A stretch of DNA of 23,278 nt from Lachnoclostridium sp. UBA7097 (GCA_002499945.1 DKYP01000041.1:1-23278), one strand, 5' to 3'. Numbered from the stretch's first letter, positions 7,606 to 15,241 are shown. Notes: generated from the sequence alone by a model not told the origin. Translations and numbers: made by a program.

Positions 7606-10044
7606 TTAATTATAAACCTTTGTAAAGATATTTATGTTTTTTCTTCCAGTTAAAATATAAATAATTAAACGGGACAGCCTGCCACATTTTCTATAAGCCA
7701 TTTCTGATGTATTCTGTACAAATAATAAAACTTCCTTTTCATCTTCCTTGTTTATATCATTATTGGAAAATGCCGCGCATTGTAATACTGCACATGCCCT
7801 TTCAGAAGCTTTCCTTCCAGATATGCCTGATATTTTCCCTGCATATCCATTGTCATCAAGCTTTGAAATCCCTCTTAAACCACAAAATTCAAGATAATTA
7901 TTTAATAAATTAAAATACAAAACTACCCTTGTATTAACCTTGTCCTCAGAACCTATTTTCCTTATAATACGTTTGAACCTTATTCTTATATATATAACTG
8001 GTGCCAGGATAATTAATAAAACTATTGCTGCTATTAAGAATTTCCTGTCAATTTTTAAAATGCTTTTTACCAGGTTAGAAGAACTGCCATTTTTCACTGC
8101 ATCATCACTTTTACCATTTATATCTTCTTTATCTTCCTGTAAATCTTCTTCCTGCTCTATATTTTTTTCACTGGAAGTATCCTCTTTATCCTCCCCATCT
8201 TCATCCGTATCCTGTCCAAAATCTTCCTGTGCATAATCAATATTTTCTGTCTGGTTGTCTTCATTTTCAGTATATTCATCAGCCAATACAGTATTTGTCA
8301 TATCAAAAGGCAGCCAGCCAAAGCCCTTTTTATACACTTCTGTCCAGGCATGTGCATTATAATCAGTTACATTTGCAACATATTTTTCATTACCATCCTT
8401 ATCATACTCAACATTAAATTCAGATGGCCTTATAAAATAACCTGAAACATATCTTGCTGGTACTTTATTCAGCCTTAATAAAACTGTACCTGCTGTGGCA
8501 TAATGTTCACAATACCCCTTTTTCTGTCCAAAAAGAAAATATTCGATATAATCCTGCCCGTCCGGGACATCATCCAGGTTCTGGCTATATTTAGTATCTT
8601 CACATATTTTATTCTTAACAGATACACACAAACCACCTATATCTATATCCACTATACCACCCCATACAGGGTCTCCTCCAAAAAATATTTCTGAAAAATC
8701 CCGGAGTCTTGGAAGCCCCTCTGGCACTTCAAGATATTGATTATATACAAACTTTGTATATTCTTCCTGGTCTTTTATTCCATAAAATTCCATTGCGTTG
8801 TAATCTGCTGATAAGATATTCTGCATCATCCAGTTCTGCATATTGTAACAATTATACTGGTATCCTTCCTTATTTTTACTATACATATATGGTGTAAATG
8901 AACTTCTCCCTACAAGTTTCCAGTCCGGGATAATATCCATATTAAAGTTATCCAGGCCATCTGTCCAGTCTAAAGACTCCGCCACTTTTTGTTTTGCAGT
9001 AATACAAGTTTTAATAGAATTATATGTTTCCATGTCTATATCTGTTTCAAGCACAGGCGGCTTAGTATCCTTGAAAGATTTCCACCTGCCATTTTCATAT
9101 ATATCTTTTGAGAAACTTTTTATATAGATATTATTTGCTGGTTTTCTATCAGTCTCTATACGCATTACAGAGCGGCCTGTCCTGTCTGGCGACTTATTAT
9201 CAAGATATCCGTCCTCCCCGTTGCTTATGCGGCTTCCCACTTCCTTAACAAGCTCTGTTACCTCTCTTTCTATCTTATGCTGTCTCTCAAGGGCTGCTTT
9301 GGAATTGGCAAATATCTTTTTATTAGTTGCCCTGCCTGCTGGTAATGATATTATAAAACAGACTATAATTATTCCTGTAAATAAAAGGTATCTTAAAGCC
9401 ATATTACCTGGGATATGCCTGTCTTGCCAGAAATTCTTCCTGCCACCACATGATTCAAACTTTATACTGAATAAAAGCCCTGAAACGCCAACTACCAGAA
9501 AAAATGATGATGCAACTGATGGTGCCCTTCCATGCAGCATTTCCATTCCAATAACAGAAACAACAGGAAACAGCAACAGGAGATACCATCTTATTCTTAA
9601 CACAGCAAATGCCATAATTATAATTATTAAAAAAATAACAAGTATCATTGCAAGTTTTTCATATATATGGATTCCAAGAAAACTGGTACTTGTCCTTATC
9701 CTGTCAACAGCTACTTCACCAAGCCCCTCATAGGCATAATACTGCTTTTTAATATACGCATACAGTATCCCGCATTCATCTTCAATACGTGCATAATTCC
9801 TTATAATAACTGCTACAAATATTAAATTAACTGCCAGTTTCCCTATATTATGCCATATACTATTACCCAGCCATAACACACACACCACTAAGGCAAATAC
9901 CATGCTGGCAAAAAACACTTTCCCAAAATCACCTTTGTATTTATACGCATCACAAAAAGAACGGTATAACCCGGAAGCTGTAAAAGCCAGGAAAAGTGCA
10001 TTAAAAAAAATACGTGCATATTTGTTAATCCTGTCTTGTGACAT
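7606..10044 (-). CDS. Multi-pass membrane transglutaminase-like protein
   Basis: This 812-residue protein has several N-terminal membrane segments (roughly 10-30, 45-63, 70-84, 130-150, 153-170, 180-195, 218-236). An extracytoplasmic region with a transglutaminase-like papain fold follows: Cys512 in GYCEHYATAG, His565 in NAHAWTEVY and Asp581 in WLPFDMTNT form an intact catalytic triad. Then come a very acidic linker (about 591-645), a final membrane helix (669-688) and a cytosolic C-terminal domain. Such proteins are normally encoded with MoxR and DUF58 proteins, as here, and are thought to act on cell-surface proteins as crosslinker or protease; the substrate is unknown. The gene starts 9 nt after the DUF58 gene, so the two are co-transcribed. 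Confidence 0.9.
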   Translation of the reverse strand: MSQDRINKYARIFFNALFLAFTASGLYRSFCDAYKYKGDFGKVFFASMVFALVVCVLWLGNSIWHNIGKLAVNLIFVAVIIRNYARIEDECGILYAYIKKQYYAYEGLGEVAVDRIRTSTSFLGIHIYEKLAMILVIFLIIIIMAFAVLRIRWYLLLLFPVVSVIGMEMLHGRAPSVASSFFLVVGVSGLLFSIKFESCGGRKNFWQDRHIPGNMALRYLLFTGIIIVCFIISLPAGRATNKKIFANSKAALERQHKIEREVTELVKEVGSRISNGEDGYLDNKSPDRTGRSVMRIETDRKPANNIYIKSFSKDIYENGRWKSFKDTKPPVLETDIDMETYNSIKTCITAKQKVAESLDWTDGLDNFNMDIIPDWKLVGRSSFTPYMYSKNKEGYQYNCYNMQNWMMQNILSADYNAMEFYGIKDQEEYTKFVYNQYLEVPEGLPRLRDFSEIFFGGDPVWGGIVDIDIGGLCVSVKNKICEDTKYSQNLDDVPDGQDYIEYFLFGQKKGYCEHYATAGTVLLRLNKVPARYVSGYFIRPSEFNVEYDKDGNEKYVANVTDYNAHAWTEVYKKGFGWLPFDMTNTVLADEYTENEDNQTENIDYAQEDFGQDTDEDGEDKEDTSSEKNIEQEEDLQEDKEDINGKSDDAVKNGSSSNLVKSILKIDRKFLIAAIVLLIILAPVIYIRIRFKRIIRKIGSEDKVNTRVVLYFNLLNNYLEFCGLRGISKLDDNGYAGKISGISGRKASERACAVLQCAAFSNNDINKEDEKEVLLFVQNTSEMAYRKCGRLSRLIIYILTGRKNINIFTKVYN

Positions 10045-10053
10045 AATCTCCCC

Positions 10054-11166
10054 CTATATTAAAACCTCTGTTGCTTCCATTGAATTTTTTAAATCTTTAA
10101 AATCATATTGTATTATTCTTCTGCCATCTGCAAATAACTCAAAATCTGTATTAATTGCAATAAACGGGATGTTTTCCTGTTCATTATATTTCCTTATATA
10201 CATATCCTTAACTAATGACATATCTGTACGTGGGGTATTTTTACCATTAATTATATTCATCCCCCCTTGTACAAAACAATATGAATCACTTTGCTGCCTT
10301 ATAAGATATCTTATAATTGTTTCTTCATTTTTATCATACCAGCATATATAATGTATACAGCCATTTGAAACAAGGCTTGCAGAAATTGACAGGACAGCCT
10401 GTATAAAACGTTTCTTTTTATAAGCATTATCTATATTTCCAGAACCAATAAAAAAAACTGCCATGCATGTAGCATTACTGTACTTTTGTCTTGACATAAG
10501 TTCACCAGCCTTGGCAGATAACTTCCAATTTATATTTTTAAAACTATCACCTGGTATATACTGTCTGGTTTCTCCATTTTCCATACTGTCCGGTGCCATA
10601 AAAGCCTGTGGCATGCTGGTACTTTCATTTGTAACCTCATATGCACCATGTACTATACAAACTGGCACTTCGTATAATTTAGGTATAACTATTACCGGAT
10701 GTTCATACCTGTCATATTTAAAAACAGGAAGCTTCAATATGCCAAGGTAATCTTCTGCCCATATTTTCTTAATACAGAACTCAATGCTTCCTGGATTTTT
10801 AGCATGGTAATAACATTCAACCACAGAAGAGCCCCTGCTGTCTGCACTGCCATAAAACTTCGTAACTTCTTTTTTGCCTGTATATGAGTTAATACTTTTA
10901 ACAAAAACCCCGATTCTCCCTGTTGGAAGTATGCCTCTGTTATTAAATATAATTTCTACATTAATTTCCTTTCCAGCCTGCACAACAGATTCTGGTGTAT
11001 TTACTGAAATATACACTCCATGTATGCTTATAATATTTAATACCAGAAGAATGAAAAATGCCAGTATGCCACCATAAAAAATATTTAAAAATGCCTGGTT
11101 CCTGTATATTAATGCCATATACATGCTGGCTGCCACTAAAATAATATACACTATTAACCGTTTCAT
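10054..11166 (-). CDS. DUF58 family membrane protein
   Basis: This 370-residue protein has two N-terminal membrane helices (about 4-20 and 30-48). A beta-rich domain follows, then the hallmark DUF58 motif RQYIPGDSFKNINWKLSAK (201-219) at the start of a von Willebrand A-like fold. Family members are partners of MoxR AAA ATPases and are encoded next to transglutaminase-like membrane proteins; the molecular activity is not established. It lies 13 nt after moxR and 9 nt before the transglutaminase gene, a tight operon. A GGAGA-like site precedes the ATG at 11166. Confidence 0.9.
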   Translation of the reverse strand: MKRLIVYIILVAASMYMALIYRNQAFLNIFYGGILAFFILLVLNIISIHGVYISVNTPESVVQAGKEINVEIIFNNRGILPTGRIGVFVKSINSYTGKKEVTKFYGSADSRGSSVVECYYHAKNPGSIEFCIKKIWAEDYLGILKLPVFKYDRYEHPVIVIPKLYEVPVCIVHGAYEVTNESTSMPQAFMAPDSMENGETRQYIPGDSFKNINWKLSAKAGELMSRQKYSNATCMAVFFIGSGNIDNAYKKKRFIQAVLSISASLVSNGCIHYICWYDKNEETIIRYLIRQQSDSYCFVQGGMNIINGKNTPRTDMSLVKDMYIRKYNEQENIPFIAINTDFELFADGRRIIQYDFKDLKNSMEATEVLI

Positions 11167-11179
11167 AATAAATCTCCAA

Positions 11180-12136
11180 TCAGATAATGCTTCTTACAGA
11201 ACGTGGCTTTTTAATTTTTGTCTTTATCTGTCCAAGGATTTCCTCTGCACTGGAATGTGACATGCGTGCTTTGGACGAAAGTATTATACGGTGTGCCGCA
11301 ACAGCATTAAATACTTCTTCTGCATCATCAGGTACTACGTAATCCCTTCCTTTAAGAAATGCTGCTGCTTTTGACATATTTACAAGTGCTATTGTCCCCC
11401 TGGGGCTTAATCCAAGCTCTATCTGTGGATGCACCCTTGTTTCCCTTGCAAGCATGCAGATATACTTATACACCTCATCTTTAATATAAATATCATTTAC
11501 CCTTTTACGTATATTTAAAAGCTCTTCCCCGTCAATAACAGGTTCAACAAGGTCAATTATATCATTGCTTTTTCCCTTAGCTATTGCAATTTCATCTTCA
11601 AGTGAAGGGTAGCCTATAGAAAGACAAACCATAAACCTGTCAAGCTGCGACTCTGGCAAAAGCTGAGTACCTACACTTCCGGCAGGATTTTGTGTCGCTA
11701 TTACTATAAACGGCTGTGGCACTTCCCTTGTTACACCATCTACAGTTGCACAGTTTTCCTCCATAACCTCTAACAGGGCTGACTGTGTTTTAGGAGATGT
11801 CCTGTTTATTTCATCAGCAAGAAAAAGATTGCACATAACTGTACCCGGCTGGTAATAAAAATGCCCATCCTCTTTATTATACATTGTAAATCCAAGTATA
11901 TCAGAAGGCATTACATCAGGTGTAAACTGTGTACGTTTATTTTCAAGGTTCATTGCCTTTGCAAAAGCTATTGCAAGTGTAGTCTTGCCAACACCCGGAA
12001 TATCATCAATAAGTATATGCCCTCCAGCCAGTATTGTATTCATCATAAGAAGCACACATTCATCTTTTCCAATTACTGCCTTTTTAACTTCTTTTATAAC
12101 CCCCATTATTTCATTATAATATATGTCATTTTCCAT
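11180..12136 (-). CDS. MoxR-family AAA+ ATPase
   Basis: This 318-residue cytosolic AAA+ ATPase has Walker A GVGKTT (48-53), Walker B LFLADEIN (103-110), sensor-1 IATQNP and the C-terminal LSPRG segment typical of MoxR proteins. These act as chaperones that mature or activate partner proteins, here probably the DUF58 and transglutaminase proteins encoded just downstream. The start is placed at the ATG at 12136 because GGGGG lies 6 nt upstream and MENDIYYNEI is a natural N-terminus. An in-frame ATG at 12223 would lie in the broken subtilase. Only 16 bp separate this start from the stop of the subtilase N-terminal fragment, so there is little room for a separate promoter. Confidence 0.92.
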   Translation of the reverse strand: MENDIYYNEIMGVIKEVKKAVIGKDECVLLMMNTILAGGHILIDDIPGVGKTTLAIAFAKAMNLENKRTQFTPDVMPSDILGFTMYNKEDGHFYYQPGTVMCNLFLADEINRTSPKTQSALLEVMEENCATVDGVTREVPQPFIVIATQNPAGSVGTQLLPESQLDRFMVCLSIGYPSLEDEIAIAKGKSNDIIDLVEPVIDGEELLNIRKRVNDIYIKDEVYKYICMLARETRVHPQIELGLSPRGTIALVNMSKAAAFLKGRDYVVPDDAEEVFNAVAAHRIILSSKARMSHSSAEEILGQIKTKIKKPRSVRSII

Positions 12137-12191
12137 TTTAATCCCCCTGCCACTACCGCCACTCCAAAGACCCCTGGGGATTTTGCCAGGA

Positions 12192-12209
12192 ACTGTAACA
12201 TACACCAGC
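12192..12209 (-). repeat. Right inverted repeat of the inserted segment
   Basis: On the minus strand GCTGGTGTATGTTACAGT begins directly after the subtilase codons GAT ACA GGG. It matches the left end at 16 of 18 positions, the first 11 without a mismatch. Outside the repeats the two flanks are unrelated. Confidence 0.8.
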
Positions 12210-12530
12210 CCCTGTATCAACAAACCCCACCATCACACCATTTCCATAAAGGCTTAAAGCAGGCTGCCTCTGTACCCTTGCAACTCCTGTTGCTTCAAGT
12301 ACCTGTGAAGAGGACATAAGCCCATAACAATGCGGGACTATATATGCACCGCCATTTATATCACTTTGCACTTCCCTTCCATAATAATAAGCAACTGCAA
12401 ATTTATTAGTTACTAAATGGAAGCAGTCATTACCAAACTGTCTCTCTAAAAAGCCTGGAAACCCTGTGTACTCTACAATATAATCCTGGTAATCTTCAGA
12501 GTAAACCCGGTCAATACATCCAGTATCCAT
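12210..12530 (-). pseudogene. S8 subtilase, N-terminal part (interrupted after VDTG)
   Basis: This is the first 107 residues of the same subtilase family as 5310-6821. It includes the N-terminal region DYIVEYTG...FGNDCFHLVTNKFAVAYY, the conserved IVPHCYGLMSSSQVLEATGV, and GNGVMVGFVDTG ending at the catalytic Asp105 motif. The open frame then runs 18 residues into foreign sequence (AGVCYSSWQ...) and stops at 12153. GGAG 5 nt upstream supports the ATG at 12530. A peptide lacking the His and Ser should be inactive. Its translation ends 16 bp before moxR, so it may act as a leader for that operon. The frame shows no internal stop, which suggests a recent break. Confidence 0.87.
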
Positions 12531-12540
12531 AAATTCTCCA

Positions 12541-12605
12541 TTTCTGCATATAATGCCATCTTACTTTAACTTATTTATAACTTATATATATAATATATGC
12601 AGAAA
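12541..12605. promoter_or_regulatory. 12-bp perfect inverted repeat upstream of the subtilase 5' end
   Basis: TTTCTGCATATA (12541-12552) and TATATGCAGAAA (12594-12605) are perfect reverse complements separated by 41 AT-rich nt. They fill the gap between the clpX stop (12618) and the subtilase start (12530). The promoter of the subtilase, and now of the moxR operon, should lie here; the repeat could be an operator or an RNA stem. No convincing -35/-10 pair was identified. Confidence 0.5.
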
Positions 12606-12617
12606 TAAAACCATAAG

Positions 12618-14051
12618 TTACACAGAAACATTGCTGCCTGTATCCCTCTGTGTAAGGATTTTTGCCTCTCCGCTTCCTCTCATTTCTATTACAGGTGCAC
12701 CACAGTTATTAATATAATCTTCTGTTATTGTAACCCTTCCAATTAAATCGTCTTTTGGGATTTCATACATTATATCAAGCATAAATTCTTCTATAACAGC
12801 CCTTAATGCACGTGCACCTGTCTTTTTTTCTATTGCTTTCTTTGCAACAGTCCTTACTGCCTCATCATCAAATACAAGGTCTACTTCATCAAGTGCAAGC
12901 AGCTTTTTATACTGCTTCAAAATAGCATTTTTAGGCTGTGTAAGAATCTGCACAAGCATATCTTCTGTCATTGCCTGTAATGCAAATACTACCGGCAGCC
13001 TTCCAAGAAATTCAGGTATCATTCCGAACTCACGTAAATCTTCTGTTGTAACTTTCTGAAGCAGATTCTCATCTTTATCATATTTATCTTTAAGCTCTGC
13101 ATTAAAACCAATAGATGACTGTTTATTCAGCCTGTTTTTAATGATTTTCTCAAGCCCCGGGAATGCACCACCGCATATAAAAAGAATATTCCTTGTATTA
13201 ATTGTTGTAAGAGGCACCATTGCATTCTTGCTTCCTGCACCAACAGGTACTTCAACATCACTTCCTTCTAAAAGTTTAAGCATCCCCTGCTGTACAGATT
13301 CGCCACTTACATCCCTGCTGTTTGTATTACGTTTCTTAGCTATTTTATCTATTTCATCTATAAAAATAATTCCATGCTCTGCTTTTTCTACATCATTATC
13401 TGCTGCTGCAAGAAGTTTTGATAAAACACTTTCCACATCATCACCAATATACCCTGCTTCTGTAAGTGAAGTAGCATCTGTTATTGCAAGCGGTACCTGC
13501 AATATCCTTGCCAGTGTCTTAACAAGATAGGTTTTGCCACATCCTGTAGGACCTGTCATAAGCATATTCGATTTCTCTATCTCAACATCATCTTGCTCCA
13601 GATTATCTGTAAGCACACGTTTATAATGGTTATAAACTGCAACCGACATTACTTTCTTGGCATGTTCCTGCCCTACTACATATTCATCAAGTTTGCCTTT
13701 TATAATATGTGGCGCTGGAAGGTGTTGTATATCAAATACTTCTTCCTGTACCTTTTTCTTTTCAGTACCAGGCTTTTTCTTTTTAAGCTTCTGGCGCTTT
13801 GGCACATTCTCCTGCATATTTCCTACACCGCCACTGAACATGTCCATATATGGCATACCCTGGAAACCACTTAAATTAATATTACCCATTGAATTAAAAG
13901 TTTTTTGCATACAGTCGCTGCATATACAGATATTATTAGGTATATGAATCATCTTGCCTGCTTTGCTCTCAGGCCTCCTGCATATAAAACAAACATCTTC
14001 ATAATCCTTGTCATCATTATTACTATTATTATTATTAATGTCCTCTGACAT
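12618..14051 (-). CDS. clpX: ATP-dependent Clp protease ATP-binding subunit ClpX
   Basis: This 477-residue AAA+ unfoldase partner of ClpP starts with the ClpX zinc-binding domain (Cys21, Cys24, Cys44, Cys47). The AAA module shows Walker A GPTGCGKT (167-174), the pore loop GYIG (200-203, usually GYVG), Walker B IIFIDEIDK (228-236), the ClpP-docking IGF loop (314-316) and GARALRAVIEE near the C-terminus. It is longer than the usual 410-430 residues. Part of the excess is a Met/Gly- then Lys-rich linker (about 55-110) between the zinc domain and the AAA module. GGAGG lies 6 nt before the ATG. It is monocistronic-looking, with no clpP or tig nearby, so it may be a second, specialised copy. Confidence 0.92.
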   Translation of the reverse strand: MSEDINNNNSNNDDKDYEDVCFICRRPESKAGKMIHIPNNICICSDCMQKTFNSMGNINLSGFQGMPYMDMFSGGVGNMQENVPKRQKLKKKKPGTEKKKVQEEVFDIQHLPAPHIIKGKLDEYVVGQEHAKKVMSVAVYNHYKRVLTDNLEQDDVEIEKSNMLMTGPTGCGKTYLVKTLARILQVPLAITDATSLTEAGYIGDDVESVLSKLLAAADNDVEKAEHGIIFIDEIDKIAKKRNTNSRDVSGESVQQGMLKLLEGSDVEVPVGAGSKNAMVPLTTINTRNILFICGGAFPGLEKIIKNRLNKQSSIGFNAELKDKYDKDENLLQKVTTEDLREFGMIPEFLGRLPVVFALQAMTEDMLVQILTQPKNAILKQYKKLLALDEVDLVFDDEAVRTVAKKAIEKKTGARALRAVIEEFMLDIMYEIPKDDLIGRVTITEDYINNCGAPVIEMRGSGEAKILTQRDTGSNVSV

Positions 14052-14102
14052 ATTAATCCTCCATTCCTGGTATAAAACCCCTTTTATAATACATACATAA
14101 TA

Positions 14103-14132
14103 AGATTACCCTAATAATACCACATACGTCAA
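14103..14132 (-). promoter_or_regulatory. Candidate promoter of clpX
   Basis: On the minus strand TTGACG (14132-14127) is followed after 18 nt by TAATCT (14108-14103). It is about 50 nt upstream of the clpX start. The -35 is strong and the -10 is weak. Confidence 0.45.
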
Positions 14133-14206
14133 CTCCATAATGAAAAATATTTATTATATTTCTATAAAAGATTACTATCCACAGTTACAGGCCAGTAAAT
14201 ACTACT

Positions 14207-14241
14207 TTAAAAAAATAAACCATAACACAATGCTATGGTTT
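14207..14241 (-). terminator. Intrinsic terminator of the XRE-type gene
   Basis: On the minus strand a perfect 8-bp stem, AAACCATA/TATGGTTT, with a 9-nt loop is followed by a T-rich run containing TTTTTTT. It lies 35 nt after the regulator's stop codon and upstream of the clpX promoter. The rest of 14060-14275 holds only the clpX leader and AT-rich DNA. Confidence 0.7.
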
Positions 14242-14275
14242 TACATTAAATTAATGGTTTATTTAATTATAATCT

Positions 14276-14563
14276 TTATCTGCCTTTATCCAGGACTTCC
14301 TGCATATCCCAATATGGAATTTTTGTAAAAATAGTACGCAGTTCATCAGTACAATCTAATGCCATGGCAATTTTTGTAAGTGAAAGCAATGTAATTCTCC
14401 CTGATGTTTCAAATCTTTTAATTGAACCATAACTTACATCACTTAATCCACTTAATTCTTCCTGTGTAATATACTTGCGCTTCCGCACCATACGGACTCT
14501 TTCTGCAAGTTTTTTATCAATTTCTTCTGGTTTCTCCCATATAAGTGCATCCATATTATTCAT
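14276..14563 (-). CDS. Small XRE-type helix-turn-helix regulator
   Basis: This 95-residue protein has one lambda-repressor-like HTH: LAERVRMVRKRKYITQEELS (about 19-38), then a recognition segment SYGSIKRFETSG and LLSLTKIAMALDC. This is the layout of stand-alone XRE regulators, including HipB-like antitoxins. No toxin-like gene adjoins it on either side, so an antitoxin role is unsupported. The start could be the ATG at 14563 or the one three codons later; the weak AAGGA site does not decide. It is followed by its own terminator and preceded by a match to the Spo0A box, suggesting control by the sporulation/transition-state regulator. Confidence 0.8.
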   Translation of the reverse strand: MNNMDALIWEKPEEIDKKLAERVRMVRKRKYITQEELSGLSDVSYGSIKRFETSGRITLLSLTKIAMALDCTDELRTIFTKIPYWDMQEVLDKGR

Positions 14564-14655
14564 TTCCTTTCAAACTAAAAAACAGATTTTGTGCCATATA
14601 TTTTTATTTTTCTTTTTACAATAATAACATTAGAATATTATTTAGTCTATTGATT

Positions 14656-14668
14656 TTATTCGACAAAA
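14656..14668 (-). promoter_or_regulatory. Match to the Spo0A box
   Basis: The minus strand reads TTTTGTCGAATAA, with the core TGTCGAA identical to the established 0A-box consensus. It is about 95 bp upstream of the XRE-type gene. A loosely placed -10-like AATAAT follows 18 nt after TTGTCG, so the box may overlap a -35 region. Only one box was seen. Confidence 0.5.
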
Positions 14669-14692
14669 AATACAGGAACTTTACATATAATA

Positions 14693-14725
14693 ACTGCCTG
14701 GCATATTTTAAATATACCAGGCAGT
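14693..14725 (-). terminator. Strong hairpin after the zinc-ribbon protein gene
   Basis: 16-nt arms (14693-14708 and 14710-14725) pair with a single mismatch: ACTGCCTGG then ATATTT against AAATAT then CCAGGCAGT. It lies 14 nt after the stop codon at 14740, where a terminator is expected, although the following minus-strand sequence is T-rich rather than a clean U-run. It separates the large operon from the XRE-type gene. Confidence 0.6.
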
Positions 14726-14739
14726 ATATAATGGATTTA

Positions 14740-15168
14740 TTATTTATCTTCTTCATCTGCCCTGCCAAGGAAGCGCATCTCACCGGCTTTCATATCACCA
14801 TAATTTTTTGATACAACCTGGAGCTGCTGGAGCCTGCGGCATTCAGGACAGATAGTTCCAAATTCTATCTTTTTACCACATATCTGGCAATTTGTTCCTG
14901 ATATTGTCCTGCCATCTGATGTTTTATATACTATCCTGCCTTCCCTTATCCATGACCTTACTTTGCTCACAGGAATATTAAAATGCCTGGCTACATCTGT
15001 TTCCCTGACATCTTTGGAACGTATATAATCCCTTACTTCTGCGAAAAGATTTATTTCCATGCATTTAGGGCATAATTCCTCATGGTAGTCTTTATTAAGA
15101 TAACGTCCACATTGCGGGCATTCTCTCCTGTCAGTGTGCATATCATAATCGTTTTGCTTTAATTTCAT
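14740..15168 (-). CDS. Zinc-ribbon / helix-turn-helix protein, YvyF-like
   Basis: This 142-residue protein has a first zinc ribbon CPQCG...CPKC (about 18-36), a middle HTH-like segment (VRETDVARHFNIPVSKVRSW, 54-73) ending in REGRIVY, and a second ribbon CQICG...CPEC (about 95-113). That order resembles the flagellar-operon protein YvyF/TIGR03826 of Bacillus and Clostridia, whose role is not well defined. No flagellar genes are in this window. GGAGGG lies 7 nt before the ATG. It follows serS by 73 nt and precedes a strong hairpin, so it is probably the last gene of the kinase-to-serS operon. A role in nucleic-acid binding or regulation is inferred from the fold only. Confidence 0.75.
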   Translation of the reverse strand: MKLKQNDYDMHTDRRECPQCGRYLNKDYHEELCPKCMEINLFAEVRDYIRSKDVRETDVARHFNIPVSKVRSWIREGRIVYKTSDGRTISGTNCQICGKKIEFGTICPECRRLQQLQVVSKNYGDMKAGEMRFLGRADEEDK

Positions 15169-15241
15169 CAGTTATCCCTCCATATCAAAAAATTTCTAAA
15201 GGATTCCCTTCTGTTTAAAGCTGGCAGACCTTAATAATATT

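Larger units (their letters stand above)
6823..12209. mobile_element. Putative 5.4-kb inverted-repeat-bounded segment inserted in the subtilase gene
   Basis: The segment separates two halves of one subtilase gene that lie in the same orientation. Its ends are inverted repeats: GCTGGTGTATG at 6823-6833 on the plus strand and at 12209-12199 on the minus strand, extended to 16 matches of 18. Similarity stops exactly where subtilase coding sequence resumes on both sides. A GGG lies next to both ends and would restore the codons GAT ACA GGG ATA GAT after precise loss, as expected for a 3-bp target duplication. It carries araD, a transglutaminase gene, a DUF58 gene and moxR, all on the minus strand, and no recognisable transposase or recombinase. 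The insertion itself is strongly supported; the mechanism is not known. Confidence 0.7.

Noticed and set aside
7599..7617. AT palindrome GTTTATA/TATAAAC as a terminator between the transglutaminase gene and araD
   Set aside because: The stem is pure A/T apart from one pair, overlaps the stop codon and has no U-run, so it is unlikely to stop transcription.
9221..9733. Plus-strand open frame of 170 codons
   Set aside because: It is antisense to the membrane region of the transglutaminase gene; its low-complexity hydrophobic translation mirrors the helices on the other strand.
14276..14563. HipB-like antitoxin of a toxin-antitoxin pair
   Set aside because: The HTH type would fit, but neither flank encodes a toxin-like protein; one side is a terminator and the clpX leader, the other an AT-rich promoter region.
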